DNA of 64,000 nucleotides from Brachyspira alvinipulli ATCC 51933 (GCF_000518245.1 NZ_JADF01000008.1:214043-278042); one strand, 5' to 3'. Positions 1-9,211 are shown, counted from the first letter of the stretch. The notes: generated by a model not told the origin, from the letters alone. Made by a program: numbers and translations.

Positions 1-1819
1 GAAAAAATTATTTTCTTCAGATATTGATATAGGTAAAATAATATCCGAAATAAAGGCAGAATACTCAGGAAAATCTCAAACTTCAATACCTTCTTTATTA
101 AAAAATCTTAAATACAGAAAAGAAGAAATTAAAGATGAATTGAATGAATTGTATAATAAAGCAAATACAGAAGTTAATAAAAAAGATAATTTAAAAGAAT
201 TAAATGAAGAATTAAACAAAAATGATATTTTAATAAAAGAAAAAATAGCAGAATATGGAAAACTCAATGAAACTATACATTCTCAAAAGAATTCTGAATT
301 AAAGAATATCAAACTTGAACTAATAAAATTAATAAATGACTTTAATAAAAAAGATAAATTCTTAAGCGAAAATATATATTTGAAAGAAGATCATTCTCCT
401 AAAATAAATGAGATAAGTAAAAAAATAGATGATTCTCAAAATAATATATCATATTTAAATGGAAAAATAGAAACAATAAAGAAGTCTGTAGAAGAAAAAA
501 ATAATACTGATTATGAAAGCAGAAAAATAAGAATAGACAGAGCAATAAAAAAAATAGACGACTTAATGAAAAAGAATCACAAAATACCAAAAGCTGTTTT
601 TTTATCTATTGTTGTTGTAATAGCTTCATTTCTTAGTTTATATTTTAAAAACCCATATTGGTTTTTGATAATATTGCCTTCAATACCTTTCATGTTTATA
701 AAAGAAGGAAATAATGATAAAACTATAAATGATATTTTAGATACACTTCCTGAACTGAGTATAAGAAGCAGTAATTTAGAACTTTCATCACTAAAAGATA
801 TACTGACAAAAGAATTGGCGAAAATAGAATTAATACTTTCTAAAAATGATGATGAAGAATTGAATAATTATATAAAAGAACTTGAATCTAATATGCAGAA
901 CTTAGATATTTACAATAAAGAATTATCAATTTTTTTTAAAAAGTTAAATGTAAGAGATAAAGAAAATTATTATGAAATCAAGAGCGATTATGATTCAATT
1001 TATAAAAACACAGAAGAAATATTTTCGAAATTAATGATGGAAGCAAAAAAACTTGGATTTAAAGATATACCAACATTGGAAGCTGATTGTTTTAGAGTTT
1101 TAAAAGAACTTGATGAAAAAGGTATAAATCCGGATAATTTTAATGAAATGGAATTAAGAAGTCTTGAAAACAGATTAAAAGAGCTCGAAAAAGAAATAAA
1201 ATATATAGAAAACAATATGAATAAAATACTTTCCAATATATCCTACATAAAAGGAGAACTTAATAGTGCAGATGATGTTCATAATAATATAGTAGAACTT
1301 GAAAGTGAATTAAAGAAGAATGATGAGGAAATTATAGAATTAAACAAGAGAAGAAATGCTTTAGAATTATTAGAAAATATGCTTTCTAAAATCAATAGAA
1401 AAAATGATGATATATTTGAATCCCTTTCTAATGAAGCTAAAGTATTATACAATCATATAACAGGAAAAGATTTATCCGATAACGGCATAATGATGTCAGG
1501 ATTTGATAAAAATAAAATAATGGTTAAAGATAAACAGAATGAAAGCAGAAATGTTGAGCTTCTTTCCTCAGCTACAAAAGATGCTGTTTATATAGCTATG
1601 CGTCTTTCTATACTGACAAAAATACATGAAGCTGGAAGGTTAATATTATTAGATGATCCTTTTATAACATTTGACAATAAGAGAACTAAAGAGGCATTAT
1701 CATTCATAAAAGAATATTCCAAAAAATATCAAATTCCTGTGGCAATATTTACAAAAGATATTTTCATAAGAGATATAATAAAAGGATATGAAGAAGCTGT
1801 AATACATGAATTATCTTGA
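1..1819 (+). CDS. YhaN-like SMC-type ATPase, 3' part (5' end outside window)
   Basis: The frame is open from base 2, so the gene begins before the window; the first in-window start-like codon (TTG at 140) is inside it and not a true start. The visible part is a long charged coiled coil, interrupted about 150-190 codons after base 140 by two hydrophobic membrane segments around a short turn. It ends in an ABC/SMC-type head: a signature-like LLSSATKDAVYIAMRLS stretch and the Walker B run LILLDDPFITFD. A coiled-coil ATPase with a central membrane hairpin fits the YhaN family of SbcC/RecN-like ATPases (established knowledge), often paired with an SbcD-like nuclease, which would lie upstream if present. 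The Walker A motif is not in view. The role in DNA repair or end processing is inferred. Confidence 0.75.
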   Translation, partial: KKLFSSDIDIGKIISEIKAEYSGKSQTSIPSLLKNLKYRKEEIKDELNELYNKANTEVNKKDNLKELNEELNKNDILIKEKIAEYGKLNETIHSQKNSELKNIKLELIKLINDFNKKDKFLSENIYLKEDHSPKINEISKKIDDSQNNISYLNGKIETIKKSVEEKNNTDYESRKIRIDRAIKKIDDLMKKNHKIPKAVFLSIVVVIASFLSLYFKNPYWFLIILPSIPFMFIKEGNNDKTINDILDTLPELSIRSSNLELSSLKDILTKELAKIELILSKNDDEELNNYIKELESNMQNLDIYNKELSIFFKKLNVRDKENYYEIKSDYDSIYKNTEEIFSKLMMEAKKLGFKDIPTLEADCFRVLKELDEKGINPDNFNEMELRSLENRLKELEKEIKYIENNMNKILSNISYIKGELNSADDVHNNIVELESELKKNDEEIIELNKRRNALELLENMLSKINRKNDDIFESLSNEAKVLYNHITGKDLSDNGIMMSGFDKNKIMVKDKQNESRNVELLSSATKDAVYIAMRLSILTKIHEAGRLILLDDPFITFDNKRTKEALSFIKEYSKKYQIPVAIFTKDIFIRDIIKGYEEAVIHELS

Positions 1820-1886
1820 ATTATTATTTCTTGTATTTTTATCAATTTATTTATAAAATATAAATAAAAAATATAGTGATAATATT

Positions 1887-2984
1887 ATGAAAAGAATAGG
1901 TATATATATAGATTTGGAAAATGTAAGTCATTTAAGCTACGATGTAAATTTTGAATCAATGCTTAATAATATGTTTTTATTCTATAAGAATAATTTAAAA
2001 GATAAGGATATTTGCTACTCTGTTAAAAAAGCTTATGGGGATGCAAAGTCAATAAAAAAATATTCCAAAAAGCTAAGGGATTTACATATTGATGTAATCT
2101 ATTCTGTACCTGTAAATAAAGCTAAAAATATGGCGGATATGATTTCTTCAATAGATGCATTTGAAGATTTTGTTATATATAAAAAAATAGATATAGCTAT
2201 CTTTGTTACAAGAGATGTTGATTACAGTGTAGTTGTTGAAAGATTAAGCCGATATGGTGCTATAACTGCAATGGTTACAATATTTGATAATGCTAAAAGA
2301 GATATATTTAAAAATTCATGCAATCATATATTTAAAATAGAAGATTACAAAATAAATGAAAAAGAAGAAAAAGAAATAAAAACAGAAAATAAAATAGAAA
2401 AAAATGACTTTCTATTATGTTTTTATAATAAAATAACTGAAATTTATAATGGCATCAGCAGTACTGAAACTATAAAAATATCTATTTCGGATATATGCAA
2501 TAAATTAAATGAAGATTTCAATCTCAAGAAAGGTAAAAGTGCAATAGAACAAACACAATTTAAAAAAATGAAAAATGTTCTTAAATATTTAAATAATAAT
2601 GGTATAGAAACTAAAATAGATGGAGATGATTTCTATATAAATGATATTGATGTATTCAAAAATATAATGGGCAATATTTTAAATTTGAGCAGTTATGATA
2701 TAAGCAAAAAAGATTTACTATTATCATTTAAAGATATATTAAATAATTGCGAAGAAAATAAAAATATACCATTGGCTAACACTATGAATGAAATAAACAA
2801 GAAATTTAATATAGGCAATGGTTCTAGTGTAATGAAACATACTAAATTTAAAAGACCTAGCAAATTTATAGATTATATAATAAAAAAAGATATCCCTATT
2901 GAATTAACCAACAAAGGAAACAGCTTCATTATAAAAGATAAAAATAAAACACTTGAAATGCTTGAAAATATAGCATATGAATAA
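1887..2984 (+). CDS. NYN-domain (LabA/DUF88-like) RNase with two OST-HTH (LOTUS) domains
   Basis: Residues 1-155 look like a NYN PIN-fold nuclease: IGIYIDLENVS at the start with the first acidic residue, MADMISSIDA in the middle and TRDVDYSVVVERLSRYG as the third acidic cluster. Two similar winged-helix units follow, at about 175-250 and 270-355, each with a helix-rich start, a KKM/KRPSKF-type segment and an ending like DDFYIND or GNSFIIKD. I read these as tandem OST-HTH/LOTUS domains, known in other proteins to bind RNA, including G-quadruplex RNA. A basic-acidic linker (about 155-175) joins the parts. NYN plus OST-HTH is a known bacterial architecture of uncertain role; RNA cleavage is inferred. 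The gene stands alone between the YhaN-like gene and tyrA, with a weak ribosome site. Confidence 0.8.
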   Translation: MKRIGIYIDLENVSHLSYDVNFESMLNNMFLFYKNNLKDKDICYSVKKAYGDAKSIKKYSKKLRDLHIDVIYSVPVNKAKNMADMISSIDAFEDFVIYKKIDIAIFVTRDVDYSVVVERLSRYGAITAMVTIFDNAKRDIFKNSCNHIFKIEDYKINEKEEKEIKTENKIEKNDFLLCFYNKITEIYNGISSTETIKISISDICNKLNEDFNLKKGKSAIEQTQFKKMKNVLKYLNNNGIETKIDGDDFYINDIDVFKNIMGNILNLSSYDISKKDLLLSFKDILNNCEENKNIPLANTMNEINKKFNIGNGSSVMKHTKFKRPSKFIDYIIKKDIPIELTNKGNSFIIKDKNKTLEMLENIAYE

Positions 2985-3020
2985 AATAAAATAATCTAAA
3001 TTTATTTATAAGGAAAAAGC

Positions 3021-3872
3021 ATGTCAAATATAACTGTTATAGGAATGGGATTAATGGGAGGTTCTTTAATCAAAGCATTAAAAGCGAGCGGTAAAAATTA
3101 TAATGTATGGGCTATAGATACAAATAAAGAAAATATAGATTGTGCATTAAAAGATAATTATATTGTAAAAGGAGAATATAACTATAATAATATAGAAGAT
3201 GCTCTAAAATGGTCTGATATTATTATGATATGCACTTTGCCGTCTATAGCATTAGATATAATAAATAAATATAAAAGTTTAATTGATAATAATAAAATAC
3301 TTTCTGATTTCTGCGGAGTAAAAACTGATATTTTTAATAATACAAAAGATAAAAAATATGTAGGACTTCATACAATGGCTGGAAAAGAAAAAGGAGGATA
3401 TTTAAACTCCTCTGAAAACTTATTTAAAAATTCAAATGCCATTATAACACATAATGAAAATGCAAATGAAAATGATATAAAAATAATAGAAAATTTAGCA
3501 AAAGATATAGGCTGTTATAAAGTAATAGTTTCAACAGCTAAAAAGCATGATGAAATGATAGCTTTTACTAGTCAGCTTATGCATATAGTTGCATGCTCAA
3601 TAGTAAATCATAAAAGTTTTTTAGAATCTTTAGGTTATGAAGGAAATAGTTTGGGAGATCATACAAGAGTTGGTACAATAGATGCTAATATGTGGAGTGA
3701 ATTATTCATGTTTAATAGTGAGTATTTGTCTGATTCTCTTGGTAAATATATACAATGTTTAAATGACTTTAAAGATGCTTTAGACAGCAAAGACAGAGAA
3801 GCATTAAAAAGTTTAATGCTCAATTCAAATAATGTAAAAAATGAATGGTTAAATAGAAAAAATGTTAAATAA
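3021..3872 (+). CDS. tyrA: Prephenate dehydrogenase
   Basis: This enzyme oxidatively decarboxylates prephenate to 4-hydroxyphenylpyruvate in tyrosine synthesis. The N-terminus has the Rossmann motif VIGMGLMGGSL (residues 6-16). Later come GLHTMAGKEKGGY, matching the family HPMAG substrate loop with Thr in place of Pro, and HDEMIAFTSQLMHIVACSI, matching the conserved helical H-D-x-x-x-A-x-x-S-x-L-x-H segment. At 283 residues it is a monofunctional enzyme without chorismate mutase or ACT domain. An AAGGA ribosome site lies just before the ATG. It is 36 bp downstream of the NYN gene and may share its transcript. Cyclohexadienyl (arogenate) specificity cannot be excluded by eye. Confidence 0.88.
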   Translation: MSNITVIGMGLMGGSLIKALKASGKNYNVWAIDTNKENIDCALKDNYIVKGEYNYNNIEDALKWSDIIMICTLPSIALDIINKYKSLIDNNKILSDFCGVKTDIFNNTKDKKYVGLHTMAGKEKGGYLNSSENLFKNSNAIITHNENANENDIKIIENLAKDIGCYKVIVSTAKKHDEMIAFTSQLMHIVACSIVNHKSFLESLGYEGNSLGDHTRVGTIDANMWSELFMFNSEYLSDSLGKYIQCLNDFKDALDSKDREALKSLMLNSNNVKNEWLNRKNVK

Positions 3873-3885
3873 TTATAATTATATA

Positions 3886-3913
3886 TTGACATATATTAAA
3901 AATATGTTAGAAT
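3886..3913 (+). promoter_or_regulatory. Sigma-70-type promoter for a candidate small RNA
   Basis: TTGACA at 3886-3891 and TAGAAT at 3908-3913 are separated by 16 bp. No open reading frame follows within 200 bp, and RNase R has its own promoter further down, so this promoter probably drives a non-coding transcript starting near 3920. Confidence 0.6.
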
Positions 3914-3917
3914 ACAC

Positions 3918-4030
3918 TAACAAAGGTTAAGAAACCTGAACAAATTGTCAATTCTTTGTATCTCTGGGTACAATATATTTTATAACCTTCATTTAATTAA
4001 ACTGTGTATCCCCCCATTTTGGGGGGCTAA
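3918..4030 (+). ncRNA. Candidate structured small RNA of about 110 nt
   Basis: This non-coding stretch follows a good promoter. AAGGTTA (3923-3929) can pair with TAACCTT (3983-3989), closing a domain that contains ACAAA/TTTGT (3940-3944 with 3954-3958). AGGTT (3924-3928) can instead pair with AACCT (3933-3937), so two folds compete. The region ends in a C6-ATTTT-G6 hairpin (4010-4026), very striking in DNA this A+T-rich, but without a following T tract. It matches no RNA family I recognise: no SRP, tmRNA, RNase P or common riboswitch core. It could be an independent small RNA or a control element for the downstream RNase R gene. Family and function are unknown. Confidence 0.4.
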
Positions 4031-4091
4031 TAAATAAATGCTTTCTTAAAATAAAAAACCATTTACAAATTAACTTGTAAAATAAAGTAAT

Positions 4092-4119
4092 TTGACATTA
4101 TAAATAATATTGCTATAAT
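4092..4119 (+). promoter_or_regulatory. Consensus promoter of rnr
   Basis: TTGACA (4092-4097) and TATAAT (4114-4119) are exact consensus hexamers with a 16-bp spacer. Transcription should start near 4126, giving a leader of about 60 nt before the RNase R start codon. AAGGTTAA occurs in this leader and also at 3923-3930 in the candidate RNA upstream. Confidence 0.75.
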
Positions 4120-4184
4120 AAAATTACTATTTATAATAAATAAAATTTTATTTTTTAATACTGTATTAAGGTTAACTTAAAATT

Positions 4185-6137
4185 ATGAAAATATTAAAAT
4201 TATTGAAGAGAATAGATAAAGCAAAAGAATTGGATATATCTGTATATAAAAGAGAATATATAGAAACTAAAAAGGATAAGCTTCGTTTTGAAAAAATGCT
4301 TCAAAAGGCAGTTTATATGGGACTGGTAATGAAGAAATCTAATACTTTAAAACTCACTAATGAAGGAAAAATATATTTAGATAGAGAATTAAAACAAATA
4401 AAAGAAAAAGATATATCAAAAGAAGCAAAAGGAAAATCGAAAGATAAAAAAAGTGATAAAGGCGGTAAAAAAACAAGCATACCAAAACCAGAAATAAAAA
4501 TAGATATTAATAATGCAAAGAAAGATGCTGAGATAATAGCAAAAGCCTATAATGTACCAATAGAATTCCCAAAAAAATGTTTGGAAGAAGCTAAACTACT
4601 TCCTAACAGCATGGAAAATGTAGAATTAGAATTCGACAGAATAGATTTAAGAGATATAAGAACTGTAACAATAGATGGAGCAGATTCAAAAGATTTTGAC
4701 GATGCTATAAGTATAGAAAAATTAAATGATGGTTATAAATTAGGCATTCATATTGCTGATGTCAGTCATTTTGTAGTTATGGGAAGTGCTTTAGACAGAG
4801 AGGCTAGAAAGAGAGGAAACAGTGTTTATTTAATTGATACTGTTTATCCTATGTTTCCGCATGAGCTTTCAAATGGGATATGTTCTTTAAATGAAGGTGT
4901 AAGCAGATTTACAATGACGGTATTTGTAACTATAGACAATAAAGGAAATGTAAAAGAAAGTACTTTTCATAAAAGCGTTATAAAATCAAGCAGAAGATTA
5001 ACTTATGATTATGCTCAGGATGTTTTAGACGGCATAGAAGAAGATGAAGATTGGCTTGTAGAATTATTGAAAAATGCTGATGATGTAAAAAAAATACTTC
5101 TTCAAAAAAGAATAGATAATGGAAGTATAGAGTTTAATCTTAATGAAACACAGATAATATTGGATAAAGGCGGAAATCCTAAAGACTTTTTCATTGGCGA
5201 GAGAAAAGAAACCCATAAAATAATAGAAGAATTAATGCTTATTGCTAACTGTGAAGTAGCTAAGAGATTAAAAAATATAAAAGGTTCTATATACAGAGTA
5301 CATGACAGTCCAGATCAGGAAAAACTCGATACATTCACAAGAATAGCATTTAACAGAGGCTACAGAGTTACAAGAGATGCAGACGGTAATTTGGATTTTC
5401 ATTCATTTATAGAATCTATAATGGGGAAGCCCGACGAAAAATTACTTCTTACCCTACTCTTACGTTCTATGAAGCAAGCTATATACGATGTTAATAATAT
5501 AGGTCACTTCGGATTAGGTTTTGAATATTATACTCATTTTACTTCGCCTATAAGAAGATATACAGACTTACTTACTCATAAACTTTTAAAACAGTCATTA
5601 GAAAGAATAAATAATTTAAAACCTACTATGCAGCAATTTTATACAAATTCAGCTCAATGGTGTTCAAGAACAGAAAGGATAGCAGTTGAATGCGAGAGAA
5701 GTTTGGATAAAGTAAAAGCTGCTAGATTTATGAAAGACAAAGTAGGAAATGAATATAATGGAATAGTAAGTGGTGTCACAAATTTTGGAATATTCGTTGA
5801 AATAGAAGACAGAGGAATAGAAGGCTTAATAAGATATGCCACTTTAAAATCACATTATCGTTATGATGAAAACGAACAGGCAGCATACAGTGAGGAAGAT
5901 GGTAAATGGTACACATTAGGCGACAGAATAAGAATAGTAGTTTATAAAGTTGATGTAAAAGAATTGTTCATTGACTTCATACCAGCAAGCGAATTTGATA
6001 ATAGTTTTGATGACAGGGATATAATAGACAGCAGAGATTTTTTAAAGAAAAAGAAAAAAGATTCAAAAAAATCTAAATCATCTAAAAGTAAAAATAAAGA
6101 AAAGAAAAAATCAAAGAAATCCAAAAAAAGAAAATGA
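4185..6137 (+). CDS. rnr: Ribonuclease R (RNase II family 3'-5' exoribonuclease)
   Basis: This processive exoribonuclease degrades structured RNA. Residues 1-75 resemble the winged-helix domain of RNase R. A Lys-rich linker (70-105) follows, then the RNB catalytic domain, with IDGADSKDFDDAIS at 163-176 carrying the metal-binding aspartates and HFTSPIRRYTDLLTH further on. An S1 RNA-binding domain follows (about 550-620, NGIVSGVTNFGIFVEI), then a strongly basic Lys/Ser tail (about 630-650). At 650 residues it is shorter than the roughly 800 of well-known homologues, probably because the cold-shock domains are reduced to one or lost. It has its own consensus promoter and a terminator just after the stop. 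The ribosome site is weak, with AAGG about 12 bases upstream. Confidence 0.9.
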   Translation: MKILKLLKRIDKAKELDISVYKREYIETKKDKLRFEKMLQKAVYMGLVMKKSNTLKLTNEGKIYLDRELKQIKEKDISKEAKGKSKDKKSDKGGKKTSIPKPEIKIDINNAKKDAEIIAKAYNVPIEFPKKCLEEAKLLPNSMENVELEFDRIDLRDIRTVTIDGADSKDFDDAISIEKLNDGYKLGIHIADVSHFVVMGSALDREARKRGNSVYLIDTVYPMFPHELSNGICSLNEGVSRFTMTVFVTIDNKGNVKESTFHKSVIKSSRRLTYDYAQDVLDGIEEDEDWLVELLKNADDVKKILLQKRIDNGSIEFNLNETQIILDKGGNPKDFFIGERKETHKIIEELMLIANCEVAKRLKNIKGSIYRVHDSPDQEKLDTFTRIAFNRGYRVTRDADGNLDFHSFIESIMGKPDEKLLLTLLLRSMKQAIYDVNNIGHFGLGFEYYTHFTSPIRRYTDLLTHKLLKQSLERINNLKPTMQQFYTNSAQWCSRTERIAVECERSLDKVKAARFMKDKVGNEYNGIVSGVTNFGIFVEIEDRGIEGLIRYATLKSHYRYDENEQAAYSEEDGKWYTLGDRIRIVVYKVDVKELFIDFIPASEFDNSFDDRDIIDSRDFLKKKKKDSKKSKSSKSKNKEKKKSKKSKKRK

Positions 6138-6152
6138 TATTCAATTAACAAT

Positions 6153-6189
6153 AAAAAAGGCTTCTCATACTATTATGAAAAGCCTTTTT
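6153..6189. terminator. Bidirectional intrinsic terminator between rnr and the TPR/NHL gene
   Basis: AAAAAAGGCTT (6153-6163) pairs with AAGCCTTTTT (6180-6189). The stem is followed by T-rich sequence on both strands, and it lies between convergent genes. Confidence 0.85.
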
Positions 6190-6208
6190 ATTTTATTATA
6201 AACTTTTA

Positions 6209-8311
6209 TTATGGTATCACATAACCTGATTCTTCTTCTCCATACATGTATCTGTATTGAACTCTTATATTCAATGCTCTAAACTGACCTGATTGAGATA
6301 TATTTCTAAAACTATTATAATATATGAAATATCTTCCAAAATCAATATTCTTCATTTTGTTAAGTTCTCCTGTATAATCTATAGATAGATCAGCATTTAT
6401 AGTATACCCATAAGTATTCTGAGTCATCAAATCCAAGAAGTAATTAGACTTATTAGTACCAATATATACTTGATTCAATGATACAGCATTATTTTTAGCA
6501 AAACTTGCAATATCTCCAAAATTCATCATATCAAATACTCTGTCATCTGGACTGCTTACAGTAAAATGTATAATAGCAGTTTTCTTAAAGCTATTTCCAG
6601 AAAGCCTTATAGCCTCATAATAAGCATCATCTAAAGCAGATATACCGCCTGTAAAATGGAAGGCATTGGCATTTTCAAGTATTCTTAAATTCCTAGCATC
6701 ATAATTATCAGCTTTATAAACTTGATCATTATAATGCATAACAAGAACTTCATCATTATTAGTTAAACTTCTAGTAAAGTTGCTAATCTCTTCTTTAATT
6801 CTTGATTCATAAGGTCTTGCAGCCTCGCTATCTTCTATTAAATATATAAATCTATATTCATGAAGCTCAGGAGCATCATATAATCCAACTTTCAAATCAA
6901 CTGTTCCATTTTCTTTAACATAGAAATTCTCAGCTGTTAATCCTACTACAGGATTAGTAAGTCTATCTCTAACAGTAACAGAAGCTACAACAACAGGGAA
7001 TTTATTTAAATATTCTCTGTCTACAAATACATCTAAGTTAGCATAATACTCTTCTTTTCTTGTATAAACATCTACTCTTCCAGACATGAAATCTGTAAGA
7101 TATATAGCCCCATTAGGTCCTTCAGATACAGAAGTAGGTGTTACTGTGTATCTTTCAGAGTTATTAAACAGTGTGAAATTTTTAGAATTTATATCATAAT
7201 AAAAAACTTTATTTCCATCTGCTATATATAAATTTCCATCAGAAGAAAATGAAAGTCCTCTAGGTTCATTAAACATTTCATGTTTTATAGTTTCTATATA
7301 ATTTCCGCTTAAATCAAATTTCTGTATTCTTTTGTTACCCATATCAGCAACATATATATTTTCATTATTAACTACAATGCCAGCAGGTGCAAAAAATTCT
7401 CCCTCATTCTCTCCAAGTCTTCCAAAATTATATAAAAAATTACCATCAATATCAAATACAACCACTCTATTATTTCCAGTATCAGAAACATATAAATTAC
7501 CATCATTATCAACTACAACAGAAGAAGGTCCAAGAATCTGACCATTACTAACTCCAGATACACCTATATTAGTAATATAATTACCATTAGAGTCATATTT
7601 AAATATTTTATCTTTTTTAGTATTTGCTATATAAATATTTCCATTTTTATCAATAGTGAAGCCTCTAGGATTTTCAAGTTTTTCATAAGGATAAACTCTT
7701 GCTACAAACTGCAAAGCTTTTCTCCACCAGCTTCTCTGAGGAGTTTCTAATCTTTTACCATAAGAAATTTTGCTAATCAAATTACCATTTATATCAAATT
7801 TCTTTAAAGAAGAGTCGCTGTAATCCAATACATACAAACTTCCATCAGGCATAACCTCTACCTGTATAGGCTGATTTATATTTTTTAGAAAATTAGCATT
7901 TGTAGAAAACGCTTTTAAATAAATAAAATTGCTAAGTACTTCATCTTTAGTTTCTGTTATATTAGCAGAATCATATTTATTAATTTTAGAAAGTACAATA
8001 GGATCCTCATAACCCATTCTAGCAATATTAAGCCATTCATTAACAGCTAAAGACATATAACCAGCTTTATATAAAGATTTGCTGTACCAATATCTTATAA
8101 ACTTATCAGTAGGATTTGTATTAAGAGAGTTTCTAAAACTAGCTATAGCAGCATCATAACGTTCTTGATTATAATAGTGCACCCCTCTTAATAACTCTCT
8201 GTATGAGTCATAAGTTTCTGTGTTTACATAATACGGAGTTTTATCGAAAGTGTATGAAAGCGATACGGTCATTAAAAATGATACCATAATCGCTAGAAGT
8301 TTTATTCTCAT
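6209..8311 (-). CDS. Exported TPR - NHL beta-propeller - VWA-like protein
   Basis: I do not recognise a named gene, but the parts are clear. Residues 1-20 form a Sec signal peptide (basic MRIK, then a hydrophobic core). Residues 35-115 hold one or two TPR units (GVHYYNQERYDAAIASFRNSL). From about 145 to 420 runs a series of NHL-type blades, each with a variant of NPRGFTIDKNGNIYIANT, as in six-bladed propellers. The last 270 residues contain a beta-sandwich-like segment and a region resembling a von Willebrand A domain (ESRIKEEISNFTRSLTNNDEVLVM), with no clear metal site. It probably acts in the periplasm or outer membrane in protein contacts; no enzyme activity is suggested. It lies 39 bp downstream of tRNA-Thr on the same strand. 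Confidence 0.75.
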   Translation of the reverse strand: MRIKLLAIMVSFLMTVSLSYTFDKTPYYVNTETYDSYRELLRGVHYYNQERYDAAIASFRNSLNTNPTDKFIRYWYSKSLYKAGYMSLAVNEWLNIARMGYEDPIVLSKINKYDSANITETKDEVLSNFIYLKAFSTNANFLKNINQPIQVEVMPDGSLYVLDYSDSSLKKFDINGNLISKISYGKRLETPQRSWWRKALQFVARVYPYEKLENPRGFTIDKNGNIYIANTKKDKIFKYDSNGNYITNIGVSGVSNGQILGPSSVVVDNDGNLYVSDTGNNRVVVFDIDGNFLYNFGRLGENEGEFFAPAGIVVNNENIYVADMGNKRIQKFDLSGNYIETIKHEMFNEPRGLSFSSDGNLYIADGNKVFYYDINSKNFTLFNNSERYTVTPTSVSEGPNGAIYLTDFMSGRVDVYTRKEEYYANLDVFVDREYLNKFPVVVASVTVRDRLTNPVVGLTAENFYVKENGTVDLKVGLYDAPELHEYRFIYLIEDSEAARPYESRIKEEISNFTRSLTNNDEVLVMHYNDQVYKADNYDARNLRILENANAFHFTGGISALDDAYYEAIRLSGNSFKKTAIIHFTVSSPDDRVFDMMNFGDIASFAKNNAVSLNQVYIGTNKSNYFLDLMTQNTYGYTINADLSIDYTGELNKMKNIDFGRYFIYYNSFRNISQSGQFRALNIRVQYRYMYGEEESGYVIP

Positions 8312-8350
8312 AAATCCTCTTTATAAAATATGATATTTTTTGCGAACAAA

Positions 8351-8422
8351 GCCCACTATCGGGATTGAACCGATGACCCTCACCTTACCATGGTGATGCT
8401 CTACCTGCTGAGCTAAGTGGGC
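8351..8422 (-). tRNA. tRNA-Thr (anticodon GGT)
   Basis: The minus strand folds as a 72-nt cloverleaf. The acceptor arms are GCCCACT and AGTGGGC. The anticodon stem is TCACC/GGTGA with loop ATGGTAA, giving anticodon GGT. The T arm is ATCGG-TTCAATC-CCGAT. CCA is not encoded. A strong promoter lies directly upstream at 8435-8463. Confidence 0.95.
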
Positions 8423-8434
8423 AATTTGCAAAAT

Positions 8435-8463
8435 ATTATAAAATTACAGAATAAAAAAGTCAA
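8435..8463 (-). promoter_or_regulatory. Promoter of tRNA-Thr
   Basis: On the minus strand TTGACT (8463-8458) and TATAAT (8440-8435) are 17 bp apart, placing the start a few bases before the mature tRNA 5' end at 8422. Confidence 0.8.
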
Positions 8464-8494
8464 GCAAACATATAAAGATTTTATTATGTTAACT

Positions 8495-9211
8495 TTATTT
8501 TATATATCCTATAATGTTTTTAACGTAATTTTTTGTCTCTTCAATATTTGGAATTCTTTGAAGTCTATCAACCAAAGCAGGTCCTGCATTATAAGCTGAT
8601 AATGACAAATCAAGTCTTCCATCATATCTATTAAGCATTTGAGATAAATATCTGCTTCCAGCCATAATATTAGTATATGGATCTTTTAACATTTCTTCAT
8701 CTGTTATGCCTAATCCTACACCAGTTTGAGGCATTATCTGCATCAAACCAACCGCACCTTTATGACTAACAGCATCAGGTGCATAATTTGATTCCTGTTT
8801 TATAACAGCTTTAATCAAATTTTCTGGTAAAGAATATTTCTCTGCTGCTTCTTTTATTATATCATCATACTTAGTAGGGAAATTGGCAACAGAAGCCTTT
8901 TTATATGCACTAAGAGCTTTAGCAAAATTGTTTGTAGAATCATCATATACTCCAAATGAAATTTTACCGTTAAACCCTTCAGCATCTATAACTTTACCAT
9001 TATTTAATTTTTTATTAGTATCATTAATAATAGAACCATCCGCATTAAGGTTATCAACTTTGTTATTTTCACTGCTTGCCATAGCCTCATTTAAATGTTC
9101 AGCAAAAGGCTTTACAGGAAGCTTAGTATTTAAAGGAGCAAATCCTAACTTACCAAAACTATCTTGAATCTCTCCTATTCTAACTTGTATTTTTTGTATA
9201 GATTCTATCAT
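8495..9211 (-). CDS. Lytic transglycosylase (SLT family) closing the flagellar operon
   Basis: The C-terminal half (about 115-238) is a soluble-lytic-transglycosylase domain. The probable catalytic Glu140 sits in IKQESNYAPDA, followed by GAVGLMQIMPQTG and LSLSAYNAGP. These enzymes cleave the glycan strand to form 1,6-anhydro-muramic ends. The first 110 residues are low-complexity and polar, and there is no Sec signal peptide. Together with its position as last gene after fliJ, this suggests export through the flagellar type III apparatus and wall remodelling for the rod or filament, a job FlgJ does in enterics; that is inference. It lies 26 bp after fliJ. Confidence 0.85.
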   Translation of the reverse strand: MIESIQKIQVRIGEIQDSFGKLGFAPLNTKLPVKPFAEHLNEAMASSENNKVDNLNADGSIINDTNKKLNNGKVIDAEGFNGKISFGVYDDSTNNFAKALSAYKKASVANFPTKYDDIIKEAAEKYSLPENLIKAVIKQESNYAPDAVSHKGAVGLMQIMPQTGVGLGITDEEMLKDPYTNIMAGSRYLSQMLNRYDGRLDLSLSAYNAGPALVDRLQRIPNIEETKNYVKNIIGYIK

